Shown here: positions 38,827 through 48,706 of the stretch, in pieces | Position numbering within the stretch: position 1 is the first letter of the stretch | Layout of the letters: each line of letters starts with the position of its first letter | Notes under the pieces: model-generated | The model's database searches: none | Seen by the model: only the letters and a program-made list of their open reading frames with translations | What the model was told of the DNA's origin: nothing | NCBI RefSeq assembly: GCF_011682175.1 | Contig: NZ_WHJG01000012.1 | Span: 103,334-167,333 of the forward strand | Length of the DNA: 64,000 nt | Source of the DNA: Massilia frigida | Lineage (GTDB): Bacteria > Pseudomonadota > Gammaproteobacteria > Burkholderiales > Burkholderiaceae_D | Reading direction: 5' to 3' | Position numbers and translations under genes: made by a program

Positions 38827-39264
38827 ATGGAACGCATCAATTTTCAAACCGCTTCGCCGAACGCCATCAAGGCATGGATGGCGCTCGAACAGTACATCGC
38901 CACGTCGAGTATCGACACGCCGCTGGCGGAGCTGGTGCGGCTGCGCAGTTCGCAGATCAACGGCTGCGCTTTTTGCGTGGACATGCACGCGACCGACGCG
39001 CGCAAGGGCGGCGAGACCGAACGGCGCCTGCATGCGGTGTCGGTGTGGCGCGAGACGCCGTTTTTCACGCCGCGCGAACGGGCCGCGCTGGCCTGGACCG
39101 AAACCATGACGCGCCTGGCGCAGCAGCCGGAGACGGGCGAGAGCTACGCGGCGCTGGCCGCGCAGTTCAGCGCCGGGGAAATGGTCGACCTCACGCTGCT
39201 GATTTCGACCATCAATGGATGGAACCGGCTCGCGGTGGGATTTGCGAAGATGCCGGAGCCGTGA
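38827..39264 (+). CDS. AhpD-like/carboxymuconolactone decarboxylase-family protein
   Basis: A 145-residue protein of the CMD/AhpD fold, with the redox motif CAFCVDMH (CxxCxxxH) in the first half. AhpD-type proteins reduce peroxiredoxin-like partners or handle peroxides. The ATG follows AAGGA eight bases upstream. Its position opposite an ECF41 sigma factor, under a TGTCACA/CGTC promoter, strongly suggests that it is the sigma factor's main target. Confidence 0.9.
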   Translation: MERINFQTASPNAIKAWMALEQYIATSSIDTPLAELVRLRSSQINGCAFCVDMHATDARKGGETERRLHAVSVWRETPFFTPRERAALAWTETMTRLAQQPETGESYAALAAQFSAGEMVDLTLLISTINGWNRLAVGFAKMPEP

Positions 39265-39269
39265 AGCGC

Positions 39270-41675
39270 CTACTCGTGCACGATCTTGATGACGCCGCTA
39301 TGTACCGTGACGTACAGCGTGCTGTCGCTTGTAGCCGTGATTCCGGCGAGCCCCGACAGGCCGCCGGGAAGGGGCCCCAGGGCGAGCGTATAGTCCAGGT
39401 CTGAGTAAGTATAGTTGCCGGCAATGAGCTTGCCCACACCATCCGGTGTGAACATGAGTACCACGGAAGAATATCTGTTGACGACATATACCCGGCCCGC
39501 CGCGTCGACCGCCATGGCGTTCGGCTCGTTCAGGCATGTCTTGCGGAACGCATCGCCCGCGCACGTGATCTTGCTGGCCACCAGGGGCGAGCTCTTGCCG
39601 TTGGGCGATACCTTCATCACCGTCAGGTTGCTCTGGTCCAGGATATACACATTGCCGTCCGAATCAGCGGCCATGGCGGTGGGCATGAACGTCGCTTGCA
39701 TGGACGGCTTGCCCGCATAGATGTCTTCCCACGTCGTCAGCGTGGTGGCCACGCCGGCTGGGCTAATCTTGCGGATGGTTGCGCGTGCCCGCTTGCCGCA
39801 GGTATCGCGCGCCGGCGCGTCCGCGCAAGCCGCTTTGAAGGACCAGAGGGATGCGATGTAGTAGTTGCCGCTACGGTCGGCTGCGATGGCGACATGCTGT
39901 GGCGGGTGGACCGGCGCGCCCAGCGTGGCAAGGACCGGGTCGGCCGGTACCTCGACGGTGCTGACGACGCCGTCCGGCGTCATCTTGCGCAAGTAGCGAT
40001 TCGCGAGTGCCGCTTTGCTGTCGAGCAGATAAACGGTGCCGTCGCCAGCGACCGCCATCGCCGCGGGATCACGCAAGCGGGCGTCGGCGCCACGGCCGTC
40101 GGCCTCGCCGCTGACGCCGGGCGTGCCCGCCAGGGTACTGACCACGCCGCCAGGCATGATTTTACGGATCGTATAATTTTTGCTGTCCAGCACGTAGACA
40201 TTGCCGGCAGCGTCGGTCCCCATGCGTGTTGGCTCGTTGAACAGCGCCTCCTGGCCGATGCCGTCGAGCGAACCGGCCACCATCGATACGCGCGGTGCGC
40301 CCATCACGGTCGATACCGCACCTGCGCGCGTTACCTTGCGCACGATACCGGCCGGGTTATCGGCCACGTACAGCATGCCGGCGTTGTCGATGCTGATGGC
40401 GATCGGCGCCGTAAACCTGGCCATGTTGCCGAAACCGTCGCTGCTGCCCGGCAGGAAGACGCTGCCGGCGATGGTGCTGACCAGTCCGGCTGAGCTTACC
40501 TTGCGAATGCTGCGGTTGCCCTTGTCGGCGACGAACAGCGTCCCGTCGGCATCGAGTACGATGCCAGCCGGTGAATCGAAGCGCGCACCGGCGCCGCTGC
40601 CGTTGGCGGCACCGCTGGCAAGGGCGTCGCCCGCGAGGGTGCTGACCTTGCCGGCCGGGGTAATCTTGCGGATCGAGGTTTTGTCTCCCACAAACAGGTT
40701 GCCCGCCGTATCGAGCGCAAGCGAGCGGACTGCGCCGAAGCGAGCTGCCGCCCCGGTGCCGTCGAGCGGCGTGCCGACCTTGTCCGCGCCGGCCAGGGTG
40801 GTCACTACACGATCGAGGCCGATGCGGCGCACTGCGCCATTGCCGGGGTCGCCGACATACACCACGCCGCTGGCATCGACCGCGACCGCGCTGATGCTGG
40901 CGAAGCGCGCGCTGTCGCCGGGACCATCGGTGCTGCCAAGGTCAAGCTTGCTGCCGGCATAGGTGGACAGTACGCCTGCCGCCGTCAGCTTGAGAACGTG
41001 GTTGCCGCAGCCAGTGTAGATATTCCGATCCTTGTCGAGCGCGATCCGTCCCTCGTTGGCGCACACGTTCGAGCCCAATTGGGTCCACTCGCGCTTCGGC
41101 CCGCCTTTCCACAGGCTCTTGCCCTCGATGCCGTAGTGGGTACCGTCGGCATCGACGGCAAGCGAGGTGAAGTTGAATGCCGGGTTGGCCAACAGGACGA
41201 TGGGCTTGACGCCAAGGGCGCCGGCAAAAGGGCGGGAGCCGATCCCGTTGACAGTCAGCGCAATGCCGTTGCTTTCGCCCGATCCCGCCGGGCCGCTCGC
41301 GTTGACGCGCAGTACGGCGGCGTTATCGCTGGCACTCATGGCTGTACGGGTATACGTGGCGCCCGTGGCACCCTCGATCGGTGCGTGGTTGAGCGTCCAT
41401 TGATAGCTCAGGGGGCCGGAACCGGACGAGTCCACCGAGAACGTGGTCCCGTCCGCAGCCAGCGTGATCGTGGGCGGCTTGATACTGGCGCTGGTTTCGG
41501 GTACCGGCGGCGACGACGGCGGTGGCGATGGCGGTGCCGGTGCCGGTGCCGGTGGCGCGCTAGCAGGCGTAGCGCCGCCGCCACCGCCACCGCAGGCACT
41601 CAGTGCGGCCAGGCAAAGCCCGGATAACAGTGCGGCCGGAATGCGCCATCCGACATGTCGATTACTCATTTTCAT
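39270..41675 (-). CDS. Lipoprotein with Ig-like domain and NHL beta-propeller
   Basis: A protein of about 800 residues. The signal peptide ends with the lipobox LSAC (Cys28), followed by a glycine- and proline-rich tether (PPAPAPAPPSPPPSSPP). Residues ~60-140 are an Ig-like module (LSYQWTLNHAPIEGATGATY), and the rest is a run of NHL/SMP-30-like repeats such as FVGDKTSIRKITPAGKVST and YVLDSKNYTIRKIMPGGVVS, which fold as a beta-propeller. It is likely surface- or periplasm-exposed and lipid-anchored. The function is unknown; such proteins often bind ligands or other proteins. Confidence 0.82.
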   Translation of the reverse strand: MKMSNRHVGWRIPAALLSGLCLAALSACGGGGGGATPASAPPAPAPAPPSPPPSSPPVPETSASIKPPTITLAADGTTFSVDSSGSGPLSYQWTLNHAPIEGATGATYTRTAMSASDNAAVLRVNASGPAGSGESNGIALTVNGIGSRPFAGALGVKPIVLLANPAFNFTSLAVDADGTHYGIEGKSLWKGGPKREWTQLGSNVCANEGRIALDKDRNIYTGCGNHVLKLTAAGVLSTYAGSKLDLGSTDGPGDSARFASISAVAVDASGVVYVGDPGNGAVRRIGLDRVVTTLAGADKVGTPLDGTGAAARFGAVRSLALDTAGNLFVGDKTSIRKITPAGKVSTLAGDALASGAANGSGAGARFDSPAGIVLDADGTLFVADKGNRSIRKVSSAGLVSTIAGSVFLPGSSDGFGNMARFTAPIAISIDNAGMLYVADNPAGIVRKVTRAGAVSTVMGAPRVSMVAGSLDGIGQEALFNEPTRMGTDAAGNVYVLDSKNYTIRKIMPGGVVSTLAGTPGVSGEADGRGADARLRDPAAMAVAGDGTVYLLDSKAALANRYLRKMTPDGVVSTVEVPADPVLATLGAPVHPPQHVAIAADRSGNYYIASLWSFKAACADAPARDTCGKRARATIRKISPAGVATTLTTWEDIYAGKPSMQATFMPTAMAADSDGNVYILDQSNLTVMKVSPNGKSSPLVASKITCAGDAFRKTCLNEPNAMAVDAAGRVYVVNRYSSVVLMFTPDGVGKLIAGNYTYSDLDYTLALGPLPGGLSGLAGITATSDSTLYVTVHSGVIKIVHE

Positions 41676-41863
41676 TCAGCTACTTTCAAGACGTTTAAAC
41701 AATCATAATTTCCTATTGTTAATATTATAGATGGGGAGGTAAGCGCGGAAAGAGTTTAATGAAAAAACAACATCTTTTGCGTCGAGGAAAGCTGTTGAGA
41801 AGTGCCCCCGCGCATGGCCGGGGCGAGTGGCGCCGCGCCGGCGGCGCCGGGGAGGATTGCCGG

Positions 41864-43234
41864 TCAGGCCGGGTCGCGGCCTTCGCCGGCCAGCCAGCGC
41901 AATGCCGTCAGGCTGGGCATGAACAGATATTCACCGCCACGCACCGTGCAGAAAGTCTGGATGCCGTGGATGCGCTGGCGCACCGGGCGTTTCTGGATGG
42001 TGAAGGTGCTGTCTTCATCCTGCTGGCCGAGGATCGGATCGCGCTCCTTGCCCAGGTCCATGAAATTGCCATGGTCGACCCACTCGGCCTGCATGAACTC
42101 CACCGTTTCCGGCGCCTTGGCGCTGATCCCGATGAAGAACAGGCCGCGTTCCTGGCCGTCGTCTTCCAGCAGGTCCGCGCGCCACGGCGCACCGAAGGTG
42201 GTGCTGCGGCGGATGATGCGGTGGATGTTCACGTCGGTCAGCACGGCCAGCTTGCTGTCGCGCGGGTTCATGCGGCGCATGTGGCAGCCGTGCGGCGCCT
42301 GCAGGCCGGCCTGGTCGTCCTTGTACGTGAAGTCGTTGTTGCGCTTCGGGTCGGCGCCGAGGGCTGGATCGTCCTTTTCCGGCGCCAGCGTCAGCGGTGC
42401 GCCGCTGCGCCAGCGGCCCACCAGCTTGGCCGCCAGCAGTTCCTGGCCGGCTTCGTCGTCGGCGTTATCGCGCAGGAAGCGGTTGAAGGCGGCGGCGTCG
42501 GCCTGGTACTTGCGGATCACGACGAAGGTGCCGTTGCGCCCCAGCGCTTCCGGCTGCGGCATCGCCATCGGCACGCCCGATTCGCCCGGATAGCCGAGAA
42601 TCAGTTCGCCCGCCTTGATCGCATCGCCCTGGCCCGGCAGCAGGTCTTCGATGCCGCCGTCGATGGCCGGGTTGCTGATGTTGTCGCGGTAGCCGAACGG
42701 GTTCAGGCTGTCCGGCTGCGCGCCGAAGTCGTGCATGCCCAGCAAGGTGACGCCCTGGACATCCTTGAATTCGTTCTGCGCGGTGGCCAGCGCGTGCTTC
42801 CACGATGCTTCATCGGGCGCGAAGATCGAGATCGTCACGTGCACGTCGCCGCTGCCGTAAGGCGCTTCCCAGTTCGCCGGTGCGCTCGCGCCGATGTCTT
42901 GCAGGCGGTCGGCACGCGCCGCCATCCCGGCGCGGAAGGCGGCCGGGAAACTGGCCAGCGACTCCTCTGGGATGTCCAGCGCCACCAGGCCCGCGTGGCT
43001 CAGGGCCACGGCGATCCATGCGGTGGTATTGGTGCGCGCGTCGGCCGCGCTGCGCACGTGCGGCGCCAGGCGCGAGAGCAGCGCGCGCCCGCCCGCGGCC
43101 TCGCCGATTTTCAGCAGCACGTGGGTGCCGAAGTAAGGGTCGGGACGCTTGAAAAGGATGGTGGCCTGGATGTCGTCCAGCTCCAGCGTTGGCGAGGAGT
43201 GGACCAGGTTCTTGAGGGTGTCGATGATCGTCAT
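41864..43234 (-). CDS. DyP-type peroxidase
   Basis: A 456-residue heme peroxidase. The conserved Asp lies in FGYRDNISNPAIDG (about residues 181-194); the family GxxDG motif reads GYRDN here, with Asn replacing the last Gly. The proximal His is in GCHMRRMNPRD (about 318), and the distal Arg in IHRIIRRSTTFG. ATG at 43234 is fixed by GAGG ahead of it; the earlier codons are not ATG. There is no signal peptide, so it is probably cytoplasmic. It is the last gene of a catalase-like/unknown/DyP operon. Confidence 0.88.
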   Translation of the reverse strand: MTIIDTLKNLVHSSPTLELDDIQATILFKRPDPYFGTHVLLKIGEAAGGRALLSRLAPHVRSAADARTNTTAWIAVALSHAGLVALDIPEESLASFPAAFRAGMAARADRLQDIGASAPANWEAPYGSGDVHVTISIFAPDEASWKHALATAQNEFKDVQGVTLLGMHDFGAQPDSLNPFGYRDNISNPAIDGGIEDLLPGQGDAIKAGELILGYPGESGVPMAMPQPEALGRNGTFVVIRKYQADAAAFNRFLRDNADDEAGQELLAAKLVGRWRSGAPLTLAPEKDDPALGADPKRNNDFTYKDDQAGLQAPHGCHMRRMNPRDSKLAVLTDVNIHRIIRRSTTFGAPWRADLLEDDGQERGLFFIGISAKAPETVEFMQAEWVDHGNFMDLGKERDPILGQQDEDSTFTIQKRPVRQRIHGIQTFCTVRGGEYLFMPSLTALRWLAGEGRDPA

Positions 43235-43241
43235 GGGAACC

Positions 43242-43850
43242 TCAGGCAATCTTGTCCAGGAATTCCTGGAGCGCGTCGTTCTGCTTTTGCAGGCGGCGCG
43301 TTTCGACCACTGACAGGTTCGGATTGGCGACGTACCAGCCGTCGGCGGTGATCTGATGGCCGGCGATGAAGTCCTTTACGCCCGGATCGGTGATGCCCGG
43401 CCAGCCTTCGACGGACGAAAACAGCAAATCCATCAGGTCGGGAATCTTGGTCGCGAAGTCTTCGATGTAGGTATCCCAATCGCCGTCGTAGGTGGTGGCG
43501 AAGAGGATCTTTGTATCGTTTTCAAAAAACACGAAGCGCATGTCGTGCAGGGTCGAGACCTTCTGCGCGCCGTTGAAGTTGCCGTTGACGAGTTTGAAGA
43601 TGCGGCGCAGGCGCTCGGCGCCGCCCGGTTTCAGGTTGGCCATGGCGGTCAGTTCGGAGATCTTGCCGGACTGGCGCCCGATGCGGCCGGCCGATCCCGC
43701 GTGGCCTTCGGTATTCGGGTCCTGCTCGCGCAGCATGTTTTCGAGCGCGAGCTTGAGCAGGTCGGGGGCGTCTCCCAGGACCTCCTGGACCTTGCGCTTG
43801 ATGTCGGCGAGGTCATTGGAAGATTTATTTTGTGGGGTGGTATCGCTCAT
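43242..43850 (-). CDS. Unknown protein between catalase-like and DyP genes
   Basis: A 202-residue soluble protein with a coiled-coil N-terminal part (LADIKRKVQEVLGDAPDLLK) and a ferredoxin-like middle (FKLVNGNFNGAQKVSTLHDM; RFVFFENDTKILFATTYDGD). No known active site. It is found between a catalase-family and a DyP peroxidase gene, with 51-base and 7-base gaps on either side, so it may serve both as a partner or cargo. The segment resembles helper regions associated with heme peroxidases, but I cannot name a family. Confidence 0.75.
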   Translation of the reverse strand: MSDTTPQNKSSNDLADIKRKVQEVLGDAPDLLKLALENMLREQDPNTEGHAGSAGRIGRQSGKISELTAMANLKPGGAERLRRIFKLVNGNFNGAQKVSTLHDMRFVFFENDTKILFATTYDGDWDTYIEDFATKIPDLMDLLFSSVEGWPGITDPGVKDFIAGHQITADGWYVANPNLSVVETRRLQKQNDALQEFLDKIA

Positions 43851-43901
43851 GATTGCTCCTTAAGTCTTTAAAAAATGGTACTGCCTGGACTGCTTGACTA
43901 C

Positions 43902-44999
43902 TTAATCTGGTACCTGGCCGATGCTGTCGATCTCGATGCGCGGCTGCGCATTCATCTCGTGGCGGAACTTGGACGACGCTTCGTAGGCCTTGATGCGCGC
44001 GCGCATGATGGAGCCGAGCGGGCGGTGCGCCTCGATGCAGTGCCAAGGGTTGAACGAGAGGACGTCGTCGGCGAACACGCGGCGCGCCGGGCTGAAAGCC
44101 TGCTGCGGCGGGATGGTCAGCTTGGCGACCGGCTGATAGGGCGACGCTTCCTGCGGCCACTCGATCGAGGCGTCTTCGATCGGCATGGTGGCGATGTCGG
44201 TGCACAGCTGCGCGCGCAGCTCGTACTCGGCGCCCTGGCCGGCGAAGAAGTCGACCACCAGGTTGCGCAGGGCCGAGTCGTCGGCGTCGTCGCCGAGCGG
44301 CTGGCCGGTGAGGGTGCGCACCTTATCCGACAAAGGTGCCGCGCACAGCTTGGCCACGTAGTCGCCGTAGCGCACCGCTGCCATGCTGAAGAAGGTCTCG
44401 CCGAGGATATGGTTGTTGGGGGCGCCGAGCGTATCGACGACGGGGTTCTCGATGCCCAGTGCGTGCAGGGCCTTGCTGCCGCCACGGGCGAGGGCGGCCA
44501 CGATGCGGCGCACCATGTCCGGGTCGTCCGCGTGCTTTTCCAGCAGCTTCTGGGTCTTGAGGTAGGCGGCGGCGTGGCCGAAGGCGATCACGGGGTGGTT
44601 CACCAGCAGCAGGTCTTGCGTGGTCGCGTCCTGGCGCTTGGGCAGGAACTGCGGGCCGTCCACGCCCAGCATCTTGATCGCCATGCCGCGCGGGGATGGC
44701 AGCTTGTCGCTGTGGATGTCGCCGGGCGCGGTGGAGAGGCGGATCACAACCGGGTAGGTGGCGGGGCGGGCGAACACGCCCTGGGCCAGGTGCGGGGCCA
44801 GGTTGTCGTACACGGTGACGTGGCCGACCAGCACCCCGTGGCACTTGGCGTGGGCATCGCGCTTGGCGTGGCGGTGTTTGTCGAATACGCGGGTGTTTAC
44901 GCGCATCATCGATTCGACCACGCTGTCGATGATCTCATCCTCGTTTTCCTGCTTTTGTTCGAGATTGTCGTTGTAAGGGACGTACGTGGTTGTGGACAT
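43902..44999 (-). CDS. Catalase-family heme protein
   Basis: A 365-residue member of the shortened catalase-related clade (no full catalase C-terminus). The distal His is in AKCHGVLVGHVTV, and the family stretches APGDIHSDKLPSPRGMAIKM and DLLLVNHPVIAFGHAAAYL are present. Relatives of this size often have low catalase activity and act as peroxidases or lipid-hydroperoxide enzymes. It is first in the operon with the unknown gene and the DyP peroxidase. Confidence 0.85.
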   Translation of the reverse strand: MSTTTYVPYNDNLEQKQENEDEIIDSVVESMMRVNTRVFDKHRHAKRDAHAKCHGVLVGHVTVYDNLAPHLAQGVFARPATYPVVIRLSTAPGDIHSDKLPSPRGMAIKMLGVDGPQFLPKRQDATTQDLLLVNHPVIAFGHAAAYLKTQKLLEKHADDPDMVRRIVAALARGGSKALHALGIENPVVDTLGAPNNHILGETFFSMAAVRYGDYVAKLCAAPLSDKVRTLTGQPLGDDADDSALRNLVVDFFAGQGAEYELRAQLCTDIATMPIEDASIEWPQEASPYQPVAKLTIPPQQAFSPARRVFADDVLSFNPWHCIEAHRPLGSIMRARIKAYEASSKFRHEMNAQPRIEIDSIGQVPD

Positions 45000-45146
45000 G
45001 GGGGTTCCTCGCTTGTTTGTAATATTGCAATGGAACCAAGGAGTGTACCGATGGTGCGGGGGCGTTCGATAGAATGTTTGTTCGAACGGGGGGGTATGGT
45101 GGGGGATGTGGCGGGGGTAAAGGCGGATACAGTAAAAATGCAGACT

Positions 45147-45177
45147 CCGTCGTCTCTGGCATTGCCAGAGACGACGG
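45147..45177 (-). terminator. Hairpin after lysS; CGTCGT-type repeat
   Basis: CCGTCGTCTCTGGC (45147-45160) and GCCAGAGACGACGG (45164-45177) form a perfect 14-bp stem with a 3-base loop, 30 bases after the lysS stop. It shares the CCGTCGTnTCTG core with the hairpin at 26623. Confidence 0.75.
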
Positions 45178-45206
45178 GGGCGCGGGCATTGCGCCCGCCG
45201 CCGTCT

Positions 45207-46739
45207 TTACTCTTCGCGGCGCAGGTGCGGGAAGAGGATCACGTCACGAATGTTCGGCGAATCGGTAATGAGCATGATCAGGCGATCGATGCCGATCCCG
45301 CAGCCACCAGCCGGCGGCATGCCGTATTCCAGGGCGCGGATGTAGTCGGCGTCGTAGAACATTGCCTCGTCGTCGCCCGCATCCTTGGCCGCGACCTGCG
45401 CCAGGAAGCGCGCCGCCTGGTCTTCGGAGTCGTTCAGCTCCGAGAAGCCGTTGGCCAGCTCGCGTCCGACGATGAACAGCTCGAAACGTTCGGTGATGCC
45501 GGCTACCGTGTCCGACGCGCGCGCCAGTGGCGATACTTCGGCCGGGTAGTCGACGATGAAGGTCGGCTCCCACAGCTGCGCTTCGGCGGTTTCCTCGAAC
45601 AGCGCCAGTTGCAGCGCGCCCAAACCAGCGGTCGAAAACGGCTTCACGCCGAATTTGAGCAGTTCGGCCTTGATGAATTCCGCGTCCTGCAACTGCTCCG
45701 CGGTGTAGTGCGGCGCGTAGGCGTTGATGGCGCCGACGATGGTCATGCGGCGGAATGGCTTGGACAAGTCCAGCGGCTTGCCGCCGTAGGTCAGTTCGGC
45801 GGTACCGTGCGCATCGATGGCGGCCTGGCGGATCACCGCTTCGGTGAAGTCCATGATCCACTGGTAGTCGGTGTAGGCCGCGTAGAATTCCATCATCGTG
45901 AATTCAGGATTGTGGCGCGGCGAGACGCCTTCATTGCGGAAGTTGCGGTTCACTTCGAACACGCGGTCAAAACCGCCGACCACCAGGCGCTTGAGGTACA
46001 GCTCCGGCGCGATGCGCAGGAACATTTCCATGTCCAGCGCATTGTGGTGGGTAACGAACGGCTTCGCGGCGGCGCCACCAGGAATCGAATGCAGCATCGG
46101 CGTTTCGACTTCCATGAAGTCGTTCTTTTCCATGAAGCGGCGGATCGACGACATGGCGGCGGTGCGGGCCTTGAACGTACGGCGCGCCTGGTCGTTGGTG
46201 ATCAGGTCCACATAACGCTGGCGGTACTTGGTTTCCTGGTCCGACAGGCCATGGAATTTGTCCGGCAAAGGACGCAGCGACTTGGTGATCAGGCGCAGGG
46301 TCGACACCTTGACCGTCAGTTCGTCGGTCTTGGTCTTGAACAGCGTGCCTTCGACGCCCAGGATGTCGCCCAGGTCGTAGTGGCTCAGCGCTTCCATGGC
46401 CGCTTCGCCGGTCTTGTCGAGCGTGACGTAGATCTGGATGCGGCCGTCGGCGCGCGCGCCGGACGAATCCTGCAGGGTTGCGAATACGGCTTTTTTACCG
46501 GCTTCGCGCTTGAGCATCATGCGCCCGGCCAGGACCACGGGCACCTCGGTCGCTTCGAGTTCTTCGCGCGTCTTGCCGCCGAATTCCTCGACCAGTTGCG
46601 CCGCCTTGTGCTGCGGACGGAAATCGTTAGGAAAGGCGATACCGCCTTCGCGCAGCGTAGCCAGCTTGGCGCGGCGTTCGGCGATCAGTTTGTTTTCATC
46701 TGCCGGGGCGGGGGCTTGGTCTTGGATGTCCGTAGTCAT
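45207..46739 (-). CDS. lysS: Lysine-tRNA ligase (class II)
   Basis: A 510-residue class II lysyl-tRNA synthetase that charges tRNA-Lys. An N-terminal OB-fold anticodon-binding domain is followed by the catalytic core with the class II motif 1/2 region ([30 protein letters not shown]) and motif 3 in the last part ([12 protein letters not shown]). Length is standard. It follows the HAD gene on the same strand after 36 bases, in the prfB-lysS order found in many gamma/betaproteobacteria. Confidence 0.97.
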   Translation of the reverse strand: MTTDIQDQAPAPADENKLIAERRAKLATLREGGIAFPNDFRPQHKAAQLVEEFGGKTREELEATEVPVVLAGRMMLKREAGKKAVFATLQDSSGARADGRIQIYVTLDKTGEAAMEALSHYDLGDILGVEGTLFKTKTDELTVKVSTLRLITKSLRPLPDKFHGLSDQETKYRQRYVDLITNDQARRTFKARTAAMSSIRRFMEKNDFMEVETPMLHSIPGGAAAKPFVTHHNALDMEMFLRIAPELYLKRLVVGGFDRVFEVNRNFRNEGVSPRHNPEFTMMEFYAAYTDYQWIMDFTEAVIRQAAIDAHGTAELTYGGKPLDLSKPFRRMTIVGAINAYAPHYTAEQLQDAEFIKAELLKFGVKPFSTAGLGALQLALFEETAEAQLWEPTFIVDYPAEVSPLARASDTVAGITERFELFIVGRELANGFSELNDSEDQAARFLAQVAAKDAGDDEAMFYDADYIRALEYGMPPAGGCGIGIDRLIMLITDSPNIRDVILFPHLRREE

Positions 46740-46775
46740 GGTGAGTGTCGCTTTGTGGGTTGGTGCGAATGTAAA

Positions 46776-47441
46776 TCAGGAGGAAAACAGGGCGTCGATC
46801 GTCAGCTCGGAAAAATCGCTGGCGATGTGGATGACGTTGTCGAATTCGGCAAAGGCGTCGGCGGACAGGGTGGTGGTCAGCACCACGGCGCGCATGCCGG
46901 CGCGGCGCGCCGCTTCCACGCCCAGCGGCGCGTCTTCGAACACGATGCAGTGCTCGGGCGCGACGCCGCAGCGCTCCGCCGCGAGCAGGAATACGTCCGG
47001 GTGCGGCTTGCCGCGCGCGACATCGGCCGCGCCGACGACGGTGTCGAAGTGGCGGCGCAGGTCCAGGCCATCGAGCGTGAAGGTGATGTTGGCGTTGGGC
47101 GCGGCGGTCGCCACGGCCAGCGCCACGTTCATCTCCTTGGCCAGCGCGATCAGTCCATCGAAGCCGGCCACCGTTTTGCGGTGCGGCTCGTACAGCTCGC
47201 GGTAGACCACTTCCTTTTCGTCGTTCAGGACCCGCACCTCGTCGTCATTGAGGTGTTCGCCCATCTCCGAACGGATGATTTCCTTGCCCTGGCGGCCGGC
47301 CGTGGTGCGGAAAAATTCGTCGGCGTCGATGTCCTTGCCACGGCGCCGGAAAAAGGCGATCCAGGACTCGGTGTGAAAGGACATGTTGTCGACGATGGTG
47401 CCGTCCATGTCGAAGATGAATGCGCGTCGGGTAGCGGTCAT
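46776..47441 (-). CDS. HAD-family phosphatase
   Basis: A 221-residue HAD-superfamily hydrolase of the beta-phosphoglucomutase/phosphoglycolate type: nucleophile motif FDMDGTIVDN, cap region, motif II near VATAAPN, motif III lysine in VARGKPHPDVF and motif IV IVFEDAPLGVEAA. The substrate is a small phosphorylated compound that cannot be fixed. It is inserted between prfB (3-base gap) and lysS (36-base gap), forming an operon. Confidence 0.9.
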   Translation of the reverse strand: MTATRRAFIFDMDGTIVDNMSFHTESWIAFFRRRGKDIDADEFFRTTAGRQGKEIIRSEMGEHLNDDEVRVLNDEKEVVYRELYEPHRKTVAGFDGLIALAKEMNVALAVATAAPNANITFTLDGLDLRRHFDTVVGAADVARGKPHPDVFLLAAERCGVAPEHCIVFEDAPLGVEAARRAGMRAVVLTTTLSADAFAEFDNVIHIASDFSELTIDALFSS

Positions 47442-47444
47442 GAA

Positions 47445-48549
47445 TTACACGCCTTGCTTGAGGGAGGCCGAAATGAAGTCGTCCAGGTCGCCGTCCAGCA
47501 CGCCCTTGGTGTTACCCGTTTCGAAGTTGGTACGCAAGTCCTTGATGCGCGACTGATCGAGCACGTAGGAGCGGATCTGGTGACCCCAGCCCACATCGGT
47601 CTTGGAGTCTTCGAGCTTTTGCTGCTCGCTCATGCGCTTGCGCAGTTCGTGCTCGTACAGCTTCGCCTTGAGCATTTCCATCGCCTCGGCGCGGTTGCGG
47701 TGCTGGCTGCGGTCGTTCTGGCACTGGACCACGATGCCGGTCGGGCCGTGCGTCATGCGGACTGCGGAGTCGGTCTTGTTAATGTGCTGGCCACCGGCGC
47801 CGGATGCGCGGTAGGTATCGACGCGGATGTCGGCCGGGTTGACGTCGATCTGGATCGAGTCATCCACTTCCGGGTACACGAACAGGCTGGTGAACGAGGT
47901 ATGGCGGCCGTTGGCCGAGTCGAACGGCGACTTGCGCACCAGGCGATGCACGCCGGTTTCAGTGCGCAGGTGGCCGTAGGCGTACTCGCCTTCGACCTTG
48001 AGGGTGGCGGTCTTGATGCCGGCCACCTCGCCGTCGGACTGTTCAAGAATCTCGACATTGAAGCCTTTGCGTTCGCAATAGCGCAGGTATTGACGCAGCA
48101 GCATCGAGGCCCAGTCCTGGGCTTCGGTACCGCCGGCGCCGGCCTGGATGTCGATGAAGCAGTTGTTGGCGTCCATCGGGTTGCCGAACATGCGGCGGAA
48201 CTCCATCGCCTCGACCACGGCCTTGATGGCATCGGCGTCGACGATGACCGCTTCGAGCGTGTCGTCGTCGTTTTCTTCGCGCGCCATCGCGAACAGGTCG
48301 TTCGCGTCCTTCAGGTCGGCGTCGGCCTTGATCAAGGTGTGCACCACGCCTTCCAGCGCCTTTTTCTCTTTACCGAGATCCTGGGCGCGTTTCGGATCGT
48401 TCCAGACGGTCGGATCTTCTAGTTCTTCGTTGACTTGTTCGAGCTTCTCTGACTTTTTATCGAAGTCAAAGATACCTCCGAAGTTCGGCTTCACGATCCG
48501 TCAGGTCGTTGAGCAGGGCGGAGAGGGCGTTAATGCGTTCGGCTTCCAT
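47445..48549 (-). CDS. prfB: Peptide chain release factor 2 (programmed +1 frameshift)
   Basis: RF2 recognises UGA and UAA and releases the peptide. The gene is a full-length RF2 of 367 residues made by a +1 frameshift: ATG at 48549 starts the zero frame, which runs 27 codons to TGA at 48466-48468, and translation continues one base on in the frame ending at 47445. The catalytic loop GGQ is in [15 protein letters not shown], and the codon-recognition SPF in [15 protein letters not shown]. It is first in the prfB-HAD-lysS operon. Confidence 0.96.
48466..48480 (-). other. prfB programmed +1 frameshift signal
   Basis: On the minus strand the sequence reads CGGAGGTATCTTTGAC: an internal Shine-Dalgarno-like GGAGG, then CTT (slippery codon), then TGA followed by C. 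This is the classic RF2 autoregulatory frameshift site: low RF2 slows termination at the TGA and favours the shift, so RF2 controls its own synthesis. Confidence 0.95.
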
Positions 48550-48706
48550 GGCGTTTCCGGTCTTATTGAATTGGTTAAATCGAACCTTCGATTATACCCC
48601 AGCGCGCCACATTTCCGGTCGCCCCGGCGCACCTGGCTTGATCGGCGTGGCGGCGCTGCCGTATCATGCATCGAATATTCCCCTGCCACCCGCCGAAATT
48701 GCCCCT

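Noticed and set aside
43875..48422. A 1515-codon open frame on the plus strand opposite lysS, HAD and prfB
   Set aside because: A GC-driven shadow of four well supported genes on the other strand; its composition is repetitive and it has no recognisable domain.
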